The position numbers and the translations under genes are program-made. From NCBI GenBank assembly GCA_958298945.1, contig OY282608.1, positions 79,780,806 to 79,844,805 on the forward strand: 64,000 nt of DNA, given 5' to 3'. Shown here piece after piece: positions 13,576 to 28,599 of the stretch (within the stretch, counting starts at the first letter, position 1; each line of letters starts with the position of its first letter). The stretch comes from Atherix ibis (Eukaryota > Arthropoda > Insecta > Diptera > Athericidae). The notes below the pieces were generated by a model. It did not search any database and was not told the DNA's origin. It saw only the letters and a program-made list of their open reading frames with translations.

Positions 13576-14581
13576 AATCAACAAATCAACAAACCAACAA
13601 ACCAACAAACCAGCAAACCAACAAACCAACAAACGAGCAAACCAACAAACCAACAAACCAACAAACCAACAAACCAACAAACCAACAAACAAACAAACCA
13701 ACAAACGAACAAACCGACAAACCAACAAACCAACAAACCAACAAACCAACAAACCAACAAAACAACAAACCAACAAACCGTCAAACCAACAAACCAATAG
13801 ACGAACAAACCAACAAACCAACAATCCAGCAAACCGCAAACCAACAAACAAATAAGCCAACAAACCAACAAACCAACAAACTAACAAACAAACAATTCAA
13901 CAAACCAACAAAAAAACAAACCAACAAACCAACAAACCAACAAACCAACAAACCAACAAACCAACAAACCAACAAACCAACAAACCAACAAACCAACAAA
14001 CCAACAAACCAGCAAACCAACAAACCAACAAACCAACAAACCAACAAACCAACAAACCAACAAACCAACAAACAAACAAACCAACAAACCAACAAACTAA
14101 TAAATGAATAAACCAACTAAACAACAAACCAACAAACCAACAAACCAACAAACCAACAAACCAACAAACCAACAAACCAACAAACCAACAAACCAACAAA
14201 CCAACAAACCAACAAACGAACAAACCAACAAACCAACAAACCAACAAACCAACAAATCAACAATTCAACAAACCAACAAACCAGCAGACCAACAAACCAA
14301 CAAACGAGCAAACCAACAAACCAACAAACCAACAAACAAACAAACCAACAAACGAACAAACCAATAAACCAACAAACCAACAAACCAACAAACCAACAAA
14401 CCAACAAACCAACAAACTAAAAACGAACAAACCAACAAACCAACAAACTAACAAACCAACAAACAAATAAACCAATAAACCAACAAACCAACACACCAAC
14501 AAACCAACAAACCAACAAACCAACAAACCAACAAACCAACAAACCAACAAACCAACAAACCAACAAACCAACAAACCAACA
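13576..14581 (+). repeat. 1,006-bp tandem duplication, copy 2
   Basis: Copy 2 lies directly next to copy 1 (TCAACAAA pair at 13578 and 13586; CAAATAAGCC G at 13856). It shares the private variants of copy 1. The right border lies in a canonical run after CCAACACA near 14495 and cannot be placed to the base. Confidence 0.92.
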
Positions 14582-17480
14582 AACCAACAAACCAACAAAC
14601 CAACAAACCAACAAACTAACAAACCAACAAACTAACAAACCAACAAACCAACAAACCAACAAACCAACAAACGAGCAAACCAACAAACCAATAAACCAAC
14701 AAATTAACAAACCAACAAACCAACAAACAAACAAACCAACAAACGAACAAACCAACAAACCAACAAACCAACAAACCAACAAACCAACAAACCAACAAAC
14801 CAACAAAACAACAAACCAACAAACCAACAAACCAACAAACCAATAGACGAACAAACCAACAAACCAACAATCCAACAAACCAACAAACCAACAAACAAAT
14901 AAACCAACAAACCAACAAACCAATAAACTAACAAACCAACAAACCAACAAACCAACAAACAAACAAACCAACAAACGAACAAACCAACAAACCAACAAAC
15001 CAACAAACCAACAAACCAACAAACCAACAAACCAACAAAACAACAAACCAACAAACCGACAAACCAACAAACCAATAGACGAACAAACCAACAAACCAAC
15101 AATCCAACAAACCACAAACCAACAAACAAATAAGCCAACAAACCAACAAACCAACAAACTAACAAACAAACAAACCAACAAACCAACAAACCAATAAACG
15201 AACAAACGAACAAACCAACAAACTAATAAATGAATAAACCAACAAAACAACAAACCAACAAACCAACAAACCAACAAACCAACAAACCAACAAACTAACA
15301 AACCAACAAGCCAACAAACCAACAAACCAATAAACCAACAAACCAACAAACCAACAAACCAACAAACCAATAATTCAACAAACCAACAAATCAACAAACC
15401 AACAAACCAACAAACCAGCAAACCAACAAACCAACAAACGAGCAAACCAACAAACCAACAAACCAACAAACCAACAAACCAACAAACCAACAAACAAACA
15501 AACCAACAAACGAACAAACCAACAAACCAACAAACCAACAAACCAACAAACCAACAAACCAACAAACCAACAAAACAACAAACCAACAAACCGACAAACC
15601 AACAAACCAATAGACGAACAAACCAACAAACCAACAATCCAACAAACCACAAACCAACAAACAAATAAGCCAACAAACCAACAAACCAACAAACTAACAA
15701 ACAAACAAACAAACAATTCAACAAACCAACAAAAAAACAAACCAACAAACCAACAAACCAACAAACCAACAAACCAACAAACCAACAAACCAACAAACCA
15801 ACAAACCAACAAACCAACAAACAAACAAACCAACAAACCAACAAACTAATAAATGAATAAATCAACAAAACAACAAACCAACAAACCAACAAACCAACAA
15901 ACCAACAAACCAACAAACCAACAAACCAACAAACCAACAAACCAACAAACCAACAAACCAACAAACCAACAAACCAACAAACCAACAAACCAACAAACCA
16001 ACAAACCAACAAACCAACAAATCAACAATTCAACAAACCAACAAACCAGCAGACCAACAAACCAACAAACGAGCAAACCAACAAACCAACAAACCAACAA
16101 AAAAACAAACCAACAAACGAACAAACCAATAAACCAACAAACCAACAAACCAACAAACCAACAAACCAACAAATCAACAAACTAAAAACGAACAAACCAA
16201 CAAACCAACAAACTAACAAACCAACAAACAAATAAACCAATAAACCAACAAACCAACACACCAACAAACCAACAAACCAACAAACCAACAAACCAACAAA
16301 CCAACAAACCAACAAACAAACAAACCAACAAACCAACAAACCAACAAACCAACAAACCAACAAACCAACAAACCAACAAACAAACAAACCAACAAACTAA
16401 TAAATGAATAAACCAACAAAACAACAAACCAACAAACCAACAAACCAACAAACCAACAAACCAACAAACCAACAAACCAACAAACCAACAAACCAACAAA
16501 CCAACAAACCAACAAACCAACAAATCAACAATTCAACAAACCAACAAACCAGCAGACCAACAAACCAACAAACGAGCACACCAACAAACCAGCAAACCAA
16601 CAAACAAACAAACCAACAAACGAACAAACCAATAAACCAACAAACCAACAAACAAACAAACCAACAAACCAACAAACCAACAAACCAACAAACCAACAAA
16701 CTAAAAACGAACAAACCAACAAACCAACAAACTAACAAACCAACAAACAAATAAACCAATAAACCAACAAACCAACACACCAACAAACCAACAAACCAAC
16801 AAACCAACAAACCAACAAACCAACAAACCAACAAACCAACAAACCAACAAACCAACAAACCAACAAACCAACAAACCAACAAACTAACAAACCAACAAAC
16901 TAACAAACCAACAAACCAACAAACCAACAAACCAACAAACCAACAAACGAGCAAACCAACAAACCAACAAACCAACAAATTAACAAACCAACAAACCAAC
17001 AAACCAACAAACAAACAAACCAACAAACGAACAAACCAACAAACCAACAAACCAACAAACCAACAAACCAACAAACCAACAAACCAACAAACCAACAAAA
17101 CAACAAACCAACAAACCAACAAACCAACAAACCAATAGACGAACAAACCAACAAACCAACAATCCAACAAACCAACAAACCAACAAACAAATAAACCAAC
17201 AAACCAACAAACCAACAAACTAACAAACAAACAAACCAACAAACCAACAAACCAACAAACCAACAAACCAATAAACCAACAAACCAACAAACCAACAAAC
17301 GAACAAACCAACAAACTAATAAATGAATAAACCAACAAAACAACAAACCAACAAACCAACAAACCAACAAACCAACAAACCAACAAACCAACAAACCAAC
17401 AAACCAACAAACCAACAAACCAACAAACCAACAAACCAACAAACCAATAAACCAACAAACCAACAAACCAACAAACCAAC

Positions 17481-18640
17481 AATTCAACAAACCAACAATT
17501 CAACAAACCAACAAATCAACAAACCAACAAACCAACAAACCAGCAAACCAACAAACCAACAAACGAGCAAACCAACAAACCAACAAACCAACAAACCAAC
17601 AAACCAACAAACCAACAAACCAACAAACGAACAAACCAACAAACGAACAAACCAACAAACCAACAAACCAACAAACCAACAAACCAACAAACCAACAAAC
17701 CAACAAAACAACAAACCAACAAACCGACAAACCAACAAACCAATAGACGAACAAACCAACAAACCAACAATCCAACAAACCACAAACCAACAAACAAATA
17801 AGCCAACAAACCAACAAACCAACAAACTAACAAACAAACAATTCAACAAACCAACAAAAAAACAAACCAACAAACCAACAATCCAACAAACCAACAAACC
17901 AACAAACCAACAAACCAACAAACCAACAAACCAACAAACCAACAAACCAACAAACCAACAAACCAACAAACCAACAAACTAACAAACCAACAAACCAACA
18001 AACCAACAAACTAATAAATGAATAAACCAACAAACCAACAAACCAACAAACCAACAAACAAACAAACCAACAAACCAACAAACCAAAAAACCAAAAAACC
18101 AACAAACGAACAAACCAACAAACCAACAATCCAACAAACCAACAAACCAACAAACCAACAAACCAACAAACCAACAAACCAATAGACGAACAAACCAACA
18201 AACCAACAATCCAACAAACCAACAAACCAACAAACTAATAAACCAACAAACCAACAAACCAACAAACCAACAAACCAACAAACCAACAAACGAGCAAACC
18301 AACAAACCAACAAACCAACAAACCAACAAACCAACAAAACAACAAAACAAAAAACCAACAAACCAACAAACCAACAAACCAATAGACGAACATACCAACA
18401 AACCAACAATCCAACAAACCAACAAACCAACAAACAAATAAACCAACAAACCAACAAACCAACAAACTAACAAACAAACAAACCAACAAACCAACAAAAC
18501 AACAAACCAACAAACCAACAAACCAACAAACCAACAAACCAACAAACCAACAAACGAATAAACCAACAAACCAACAAACCAACAAACCAACAAACCAACA
18601 AACCAATAAACCAACAAACCAACAACCCAACAAACCAACA
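17481..18640 (+). repeat. 1.13-1.17-kb block, copy 1 of 5
   Basis: The block runs between two paired-AATTC landmarks (17481 and 18641). In order it holds CAAATAAGCC (G at 17802), AAAACAAA, CTAATAAATGAATAAA (about 18010), doubled CCAAAAAA (about 18083), CCAATAGA-CGAACAAA twice, and a CGAATAAA unit. Blocks with the same order start at 20580, 22874, 29701 and 32579. Confidence 0.8.
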
Positions 18641-20579
18641 ATTCAACAAACCAACAATTCAACAAACCAACAAATCAACAAACCAACAAACCAACAAACC
18701 AGCAAACCAACAAACCAACAAACGAGCAAACCAACAAACCAACAAACCAACAAACCAACAAACCAACAAACCAACAAACAAACAAACCAACAAACGAACA
18801 AACCAACAAACCAACAAACCAACAAACCAACAAACCAACAAACCAACAAAACAACAAACCAACAAACCGACAAACCAACAAACCAATAGACGAACAAACC
18901 AACAAACCAACAATCCAACAAACTACAAACCAACAAACAAATAAGCCAACAAACCAACAAACCAACAAACTAACAAACAAACAATTCAACAAACCAACAA
19001 AAAAACAAACCAACAAACCAACAAACAAACAAACCAACAAACCAACAAACCAACAAACCAACAAACAAACAAACCAACAAACCAACAAACTAATAAATGA
19101 ATAAACCAACAAACCAACAAACCAACAAACCAACAAACCAACAAACCAACAAACCAACAAATCAACAATTCAACAAACCAACAAACCAGCAGACCAACAA
19201 ACCAACAAACGAGCCAACCAACAAACCAACAAACCAACAAACAAACAAACCAACAAACGAACAAACCATTAACCAACAAACCAACAAACCAACAAACCAA
19301 CAAACCAACAAACCAACAAACCAACAAACTAAAAACGAACAAACCAACAAACCAACAAACTAACAAACCAACAAACAAATAAACCAATAAACCAACAAAC
19401 CAACACACCAACAAACCAACAAACCAACAAACCAACAAACCAACAAACCAACAAACAAACAAACCAACAAACTAATAAATGAATAAACCAACAAAACAAC
19501 AAACCAACAAACCAACAAACCAACAAACCAACAAACCAACAAACCAACAAACCAACAAACCAACAAACCAACAAACCAACAAACCAACAAACCAACAAAC
19601 CAACAAACCAACAAACCAACAAATCAACAATTCAACAAACCAACAAACCAGCAGACCAACAAACCAACAAACGAGCAAACCAACAAACCAACAAACCAAC
19701 AAACAAACAAACCAACAAACGAACATACCAATAAACCAACAAACCAACAAACCAACAAACCAACAAACCAACAAACCAACAAACTAAAAACGAACAAACC
19801 AACAAACCAACAAACTAACAAACCAACAAACAAATAAACCAATAAACCAACAAACCAACACACCAACAAACCAACAAACCAACAAACCAACAAACCAACA
19901 AACCAACAAACCAACAAACCAACAAACCAACAAACCAACAAACCAACAAACCAACAAACCAACAAACCAACAAACTAACAAACCAACAAACTAACAAACC
20001 AACAAACCAACAAACCAACAAACCAACAAACCAACAAACGAGCAAACCAACAAACCAACAAACCAACAAATTAACAAACCAACAAACCAACAAACCAACA
20101 AACAAACAAACCAACAAACGAACAAACCAACAAACCAACAAACCAACAAACCAACAAACCAACAAACCAACAAAACCAACAAACCAACAAACCAACAAAA
20201 CAACAAACCAACAAACCAACAAACCAACAAACCAATAGACGAACAAACCAACAAACCAACAATCCAACAAACCAACAAACCAACAAACAAATAAACCAAC
20301 AAACCAACAAACCAACAAACTAACAAACAAACAAACCAACAAACCAACAAACCAACAAACCAACAAACCAACAAACCAACAAACCAATAAACCAACAAAC
20401 CAACAAACCAACAAACGAACAAACCAACAAACTAATAAATGAATAAACCAACAAAACAACAAACCAACAAACCAACAAACCAACAAACCAACAAACCAAC
20501 AAACCAACAAACCAACAAACCAACAAACCAACAAACCAATAAACCAACAAACCAATAAACCAACAAACCAACAAACCAA

Positions 20580-21707
20580 CAATTCAACAAACCAACAATT
20601 CAACAAACCAACAAATCAACAAACCAACAAACCAACAAACCAGCAAACCAACAAACCAACAAACGAGCAAACCAACAAACCAACAAACCAACAAACCAAC
20701 AAACCAACAAACCAACAAACCAACAAACAAACAAACCAACAAACGAACAAACCAACAAACCAACAAACCAACAAACCAACAAACCAACAAACCAACAAAC
20801 CAACAAACCAACAAACCAACAAACCAACAAAACAACAAACCAACAAACCGACAAACCAACAAACCAATAGACGAACAAACCAACAAACCAACAATCCAAC
20901 AAACCACAAACCAACAAACAAATAAGCCAACAAACCAACAAACCAACAAACTAACAAACAAACAATTCAACAAACCAACAAAAAAACAAACCAACAAACC
21001 AACAATCCAACAAACCAACAAACCAACAAACCAACAAACCAACAAACCAACAAACCAACAAACCAACAAACTAACAAACCAACAAACCAACAAACCAACA
21101 AACTAATAAATGAATAAACCAACAAACCAACAAACCAACAAACCAACAAACAAACAAACCAACAAACCAACAAACCAAAAAACCAAAAAACCAACAAACG
21201 AACAAACCAACAAACCAACAATCCAACAAACCAACAAACCAACAAATCAACAAACCAACAAACCAACAATCCAACAAACCAACAAACCAACAAACTAATA
21301 AACCAACAAACCAACAAACCAACAAACCAACAAACCAACAAACCAACAAACCAACAAACGAGCAAACCAACAAACCAACAAACCAACAAACCAACAAACC
21401 AACAAAACAACAAAACAAAAAACCAACAAACCAACAAACCAATAGACGAACAAACCAACAAACCAACAATCCAACAAACCAACAAACCAACAAACAAATA
21501 AACCAACAAACCAACAAACCAACAAACTAACAAACAAACAAACCAACAAACCAACAAAACAACAAACCAACAAACCAACAAACCAACAAACCAACAAACC
21601 AACAAACCAACAAACCAACAAACGAATAAACCAACAAACCAACAAACCAACAAACCAACAAACCAACAAACCAATAAACCAACAAACCAACAAACCAACA
21701 AACCAAC
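20580..21707 (+). repeat. 1.13-1.17-kb block, copy 2 of 5
   Basis: Same marker order as the block at 17481: CAAATAAGCC G at 20926, doubled CCAAAAAA near 21178, and a closing paired-AATTC landmark near 21708, where the spacer unit is CAAAAAA in place of CAACAAA. Confidence 0.8.
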
Positions 21708-22873
21708 AATTCAAAAAACCAACAATTCAACAAACCAACAAATCAACAAACCAACAAACCAACAAACCAGCAAACCAACAAACCAACAAACGAGCAAACC
21801 AACAAACCAACAAACCAACAAACCAACAAACCAACAAACCAACAAACAAACAAACCAACAAACGAACAAACCAACAAACCAACAAACCAACAAACCAACA
21901 AACCAACAAACCAACAAAACAACAAACCAACAAACCGACAAACCAACAAATCAATAGACGAACAAACCAACAAACCAACAATCCAACAAACCACAAACCA
22001 ACAAACAAATAAGCCAACAAACCAACAAACCAACAAACTAACAAACAAACAATTCAACAAACCAACAAAAAAACAAACCAACAAACCAACAAACCAACAA
22101 ACCAACAAACCAACAAACCAACAAACCAACAAACAAACAAACCAACAAACCAACGAACTAATAAATGAATAAACCAACAAAACAACAAACCAACAAACCA
22201 ACAAACCAACAAACCAACAAACCAACAAACCAACAAACCAACAAACCAACAAACCAACAAACCAACAAACCAACAAACCAACAAACCAACAAACCAACAA
22301 ACCAACAAACCAACAAACCAACAAACGAGCAAACCAACAAACCAACAAACCAACAAATTAACAAACCAACAAACCAACAAACCAACAAACAAACAAACCA
22401 ACAAACGAACAAACCAACAAACCAACAAACCAACAAACCAACAAACCAACAAACCAACAAACCAACAAACCAACAAACCAACAAAACAACAAACCAACAA
22501 ACCAACAAACCAACAAACCAATAGACGAACAAACCAACAAACCAACAATCCAACAAACCAACAAACTAACAAACAGATAAACCAACAAACCAACAAACCA
22601 ACAAACTAACAAACAAACAAACCAACAAACCAACAAACCAACAAACCAACAAACCAACAAACCAATAAACCAACAAACCAACAAACCAACAAACGAACAA
22701 ACCAACAAACTAATAAATGAATAAACCAACAAAACAACAAACCAACAAACCAACAAACCAACAAACCAACAAACCAACAAACCAACAAACCAACAAACCA
22801 ACAAACCAACAAACCAACAAACCAACAAACCAATAAACCAACAAACCAACAAACCAACAAACCAACAAACCAA

Positions 22874-24041
22874 CAATTCAACAAACCAACAATTCAACAA
22901 ACCAACAAATCAACAAACCAACAAACCAACAAACCAGCAAACCAACAAACCAACAAACGAGCAAACCAACAAACCAACAAACCAACAAACCAACAAACCA
23001 ACAAACCAACAAACCAACAAACAAACAAACCAACAAACGAACAAACCAACAAACCAACAAACCAACAAACCAACAAACCAACAAACCAACAAACCAACAA
23101 ACCAACAAAACAACAAACCAACAAACCGACAAACCAACAAACCAATAGACGAACAAACCAACAAACCAACAATCCAACAAACCACAAACCAACAAACAAA
23201 TAAGCCAACAAACCAACAAACCAACAAACTAACAAACAAACAATTCAACAAACCAACAAAAAAACAAACCAACAAACCAACAATCCAACAAACCAACAAA
23301 CCAACAAACCAACAAACCAACAAACCAACAAACCAACAAACCAACAAACCAACAAACTAACAAACCAACAAACCAACAAACCAACAAACTAATAAATGAA
23401 TAAACCAACAAACCAACAAACCAACAAACCAACAAACAAACAAACCAACAAACCAACAAACCAAAAAACCAAAAAACCAACAAACGAACAAACCAACAAA
23501 CCAACAATCCAACAAACCAACAAACCAACAAACCAACAAACCAATAAACCAACAAACCAATAGACGAACAAACCAACAAACCAACAATCCAACAAACCAA
23601 CAAACCAACAAACTAATAAACCAACAAACCAACAAACCAACAAACCAACAAACCAACAAACCAACAAACGAGCAAACCAACAAACCAACAAACCAACAAA
23701 CCAACAAACCAACAAACCAACAAACCAACAAACCAACAAAACAACAAAACAAAAAACCAACAAACCAACAAACCAACAAACCAATGGACGAACAAACCAA
23801 CAAACCAACAATCCAACAAACCAACAAACCAACAAACAAATAAACCAACAAACCAACAAACCAACAAACTAACAAACAAACAAACCAACAAACCAACAAA
23901 ACAACAAACCAACAAACCAACAAACCAACAAACCAACAAACCAACAAACCAACAAACGAATAAACCAACAAACCAACAAACCAACAAACCAACAAACTAA
24001 CAAACCAATAAACCAACAAACCAACAAACCAACAAACCAAC
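22874..24041 (+). repeat. 1.13-1.17-kb block, copy 3 of 5
   Basis: Same marker order: CAAATAAGCC G at 23204, doubled CCAAAAAA near 23463, CCAATGGA-CGAACAAA near 23782 (a private A-to-G change), and a closing paired AATTC near 24042. Confidence 0.8.
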
Positions 24042-25163
24042 AATTCAACAAACCAACAATTCAACAAACCAACAAATCAACAAACCAACAAACCAACAAA
24101 CCAGTAAACCAACAAACCAACAAACGAGCAAACCAACAAACCAACAAACCAACAAACCAACAAACCAACAAACCAACAAACAAACAAACCAACAAACGAA
24201 CAAACCAACAAACCAACAAACCAACAAACCAACAAACCAACAAACCAACAAACCAACAAACGAATAAACCAACAAACCAACAAACCAACAAACCAACAAA
24301 CTAACAAACAAATAAACCAACAAACCAACAAACCAACAAACTAACAAACAAACAAACCAACAAACCAACAAAACAACAAACCAACAAACCAACAAACCAA
24401 CAAACCAACAAACCAACAAACCAACAAACCAACAAACGAATAAACCAACAAACCAACAAACCAACAAACCAACAAACTAACAAACCAATAAACCAACAAA
24501 CCAACAAACCAACAAACCAACAATTCAACAAACCAACAATTCAACAAACCAACAAATCAACAAACCAACAAACCAACAAACCAGCAAATCAACAAACCAA
24601 CAAACGAGCAAACCAACAAACCAACAAACCAACAAACCAACAAACCAACAAACCAACAAACAAACAAACCAACAAACGAACAAACCAACAAACCAACAAA
24701 CCAACAAACCAACAAACCAACAAACCAACAAACCAACAAACCAACAAAACAACAAACCAACAAACCGACAAACCAACAAACCAACAAACCAACAAACGAA
24801 TAAACCAACAAACCAACAAACCAACAAACCAACAAACCAACAAACCAACAAACCAACAAACCAACAAACCAACAAACGAATAAACCAACAAACCAACAAA
24901 CCAACAAACCAACAAACTAACAAACAAATAAACCAACAAACCAACAAACCAACAAACTAACAAACAAACAAACCAACAAACCAACAAAACAACAAACCAA
25001 CAAACCAACAAACCAACAAACCAACAAACCAACAAACCAACAAACCAACAAACGAATAAACCAACAAACCAACAAACCAACAAACCAACAAACTAACAAA
25101 CCAATAAACCAACAAACCAACAAACCAACAAACCAACAATTCAACAAACCAACAATTCAACAA
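23869..25163 (+). repeat. Three successive short tandem copies, steps 480 and 616 bp
   Basis: A subsegment made of CTAACAAA-CAAACAAA, ACAACAAA, a canonical run, CGAATAAA, CTAACAAA-CCAATAAA and a paired AATTC ends near 24067, 24547 and 25163. The steps are 480 and 616 bp, both multiples of eight (60 and 77 units). This is a local amplification of the right part of the preceding 1.17-kb block. Confidence 0.75.
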
Positions 25164-26378
25164 ACCAACAAATCAACAAACCAACAAACCAACAAACCAG
25201 CAAACCAACAAACCAACAAACGAGCAAACCAACAAACCAACAAACCAACAAACCAACAAACCAACAAACCAACAAACCAACAAACAAACAAACCAACAAA
25301 CGAACAAACCAACAAACCAACAAACCAACAAACCAACAAACCAACAAACCAACAAACCAACAAACCAACAAAACAACAAACCAACAAACCGACAAACCAA
25401 CAAACCAATAGACGAACAAACCAACAATCCAACAATCCAACAAACCACAAACCAACAAACAAATAAGCCAACAAACCAACAAACCAACAAACTAACAAAC
25501 AAACAATTCAACAAACCAACAAAAAAACAAACCAACAAACCAACAAACCAACAAACCAACAAACCAACAAACCAACAAACCAACAAACAAACAAACCAAC
25601 AAACCAACGAACTAATAAATGAATAAACCAACAAAACGACAAACCAACAAACCAACAAACCAACAAACCAACAAACCAACAAACCAACAAACCAACAAAC
25701 CAACAAACCAACAAACCAACAAACCAACAAACCAACAAACCAACAAACCAACAAACCAACAAACCAACAAACCAACAAACCAACAAACCAACAAATCAAC
25801 AATTCAACAAACCAACAAACCAGCAGACCAACAAACCAACAAACGAAAAAACCAACAAACCAACAAACCAACAAACAAACAAACCAACAAACGAACAAAC
25901 CAATAAACCAACAAACCAACAAACCAACAAACCAACAAACCAACAAACCAACAAACCAACAAACTAAAAACGAACAAACAAACAAACTAACAAACCAACA
26001 AACAAATAAACCAATAAACCAACAAACCAACACACCAACAAACCAACAAACCAACAAACCAACAAACCAACAAACCAACAAACCAACAAACCAACAAACC
26101 AACAAACAAACAAACCAACAAACCAACAAACCAACAAACCAACAAACCAACAAACAAACAAACCAACAAACCAACAAACTAATAAATGAATAAACCAACA
26201 AAACAACAAACCAACAAACCAACAAACCAACAAACCAACAAACCAACAAACCAACAAACCAACAAACCAACAAACCAACAAACCAACAAACCAACAAACC
26301 AACAAACCAACAAACCAACAAACCAACAAACCAACAAACCAACAAACCAACAAACCAACAAACCAACAAACCAACAAA

Positions 26379-27600
26379 TCAACAATTCAACAAACCAACA
26401 AACCAGCAGACCAACAAACCAACAAACGAGCAAACCAACAAACCAACAAACCAACAAACAAACAAACCAACAAACGAACAAACCAATAAACCAACAAACC
26501 AACAAACCAACAAACCAACAAACCAACAAACCAACAAACCAACAAACCAACAAACCAACAAACTAAAAACGAACAAACCAACAAACCAACAAACTAACAA
26601 ACCAACAAACAAATAAACCAATAAACCAACAAACCAACACACCAACAAACCAACAAACCAACAAACCAACAAACCAACAAACCAACAAACCAACAAACCA
26701 ACAAACCGACAAACCAACAAACCAACAAACCAACAAACCAACAAACTAACAAACCAACAAACTAACAAACCAACAAACCAACAAACCAACAAACGAGCAA
26801 ACCAACAAACCAACAAACCAACAAATTAACAAACCAACAAACCAACAAACAAACAAACCAACAAACGAACAAACCAACAAACCAACAAACCAACAAACCA
26901 ACAAACCAACAAACCAACAAACCAACAAACCAACAAACCAACAAAACAACAAACCAACAAACCAACAAACCGACAAACCAATAGACGAACAAACCAACAA
27001 ACCAACAATCCAACAAACCAACAAACCAACAAACAAATAAACCAACAAACCAACAAACCAACAAACTAACAAACAAACAAACCAACAAACCAACAAACCA
27101 ACAAACCAATAAACGAACAAACCAACAAACTAATAAATAAATAAACCAACAAAACAACAAACCAACAAACCAACAAACCAACAAACCAACAAACCAACAA
27201 ACCAACAAACCAACAAACCAACAAAGCAATAAACCAACAAACCAACAAACCAACAAACCAACAAACCAACAATTCAACAAACCAACAATTCAACAAACCA
27301 ACAAATCAACAAACCAACAAACCAACAAACCAGCAAACCAACAAACCAACAAACGAACAAACCAACAAACCAACAAACCAACAAACCAACAAACCAACAA
27401 ACCAACAAACCAACAAACCAACAAACAAACAAACCAACAAACGAACAAACCAACAAACCAACAAACCAACAAAACAACAAACCAACAAACCGACAAACCA
27501 ACAAACCAATAGACGAACAAACCAACAAACCAACAATCCAACAAACCACAAACCAACAAACAAATAAGCCAACAAACCAACAAACCAACAAACTAACAAA
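26379..27600 (+). repeat. Dispersed duplicate pair 8.5 kb apart, copy 1
   Basis: Landmarks match a second copy at about 34915-36180. CCAGCAGA near 26403 pairs with 34939, CTAAAAA at 26563 with 35091, CTAATAAATAAATAAA at 27130 with 35666, the rare GCAATAAA unit (G at 27226) with 35762, and CAAATAAGCC G at 27568 with 36144. Offsets run from 8,528 to 8,576 bp. Confidence 0.8.
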
Positions 27601-28599
27601 CAAACAATTCAACAAACCAACAAAAAAACAAACCAACAAACCAACAAACCAACAAACCAACAAACCAACAAACCAACAAACCAACAAACCAACAAACCAA
27701 CAAACCAACAAACCAACAAACCAACAAACCAACAAACCAACAAACCAACAAACCAACAAACCAACAAACTAACAAACCAACAAACCAACAAACCAACAAA
27801 CTAATAAATGAATAAACCAACAAACCAACAAACCAACAAACCAACAAACAAACAAACCAACAAACCAACAAACCAACAAACCAACAAACCAACAAACCAA
27901 CAAACCAACAAACCAACAAACCAACAAACCAACAAACCAACAAACCAACAAATCAAAAATTCAACAAACCAACAATTCAACAAACCAACAAATCAACAAA
28001 CCACCAAACCAACAAACCAACAAACCAACAAACCCACAAACCAACAAACCAACAAACCAACAAACCAACAAACCAAAAAACCAAAAAACCAACAAACGAA
28101 CAAACCAACAAACCAACAATCCAACAAACCAACAAAACAACAAACCAATAAACCAACAAACCACCAAACTAACAAACAAACAAACCAACAAACCAATAGA
28201 CGAACAAACCAACAAACCAACAATCCAACAAACCAACAAACCAACAAACGAGCAAACCAACAAACCAACAAACCAACAAACAAACAAACCAACAAACGAA
28301 CAAACCAATAAACCAACAAACCAACAAACCAACAAACCAACAAATCAACAAACCAACAAACCAACAAACCAACAAACTAAAAACGAACAAACCAACAAAC
28401 CAACAAACTAACAAACCAACAAACAAATAAACCAATAAACCAACAAACCAACACACCAACAAACCAACAAACCAACAAACCAACAAACCAACAAACCAAC
28501 AAACCAACAAACCAACAAACCAACAAACCAACAAACCAACAAACCAACAAACCAACAAACCAACAAACCAACAAACCAACAAACCAACAAACTAACAAA

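Noticed and set aside
14417..16012. Longest - strand open frame (531 codons) as a membrane protein
   Set aside because: Hydrophobicity follows from the T/G-rich strand. There is no signal peptide, no domain and no ribosome-binding site, and variant units change it without regard to codon position.
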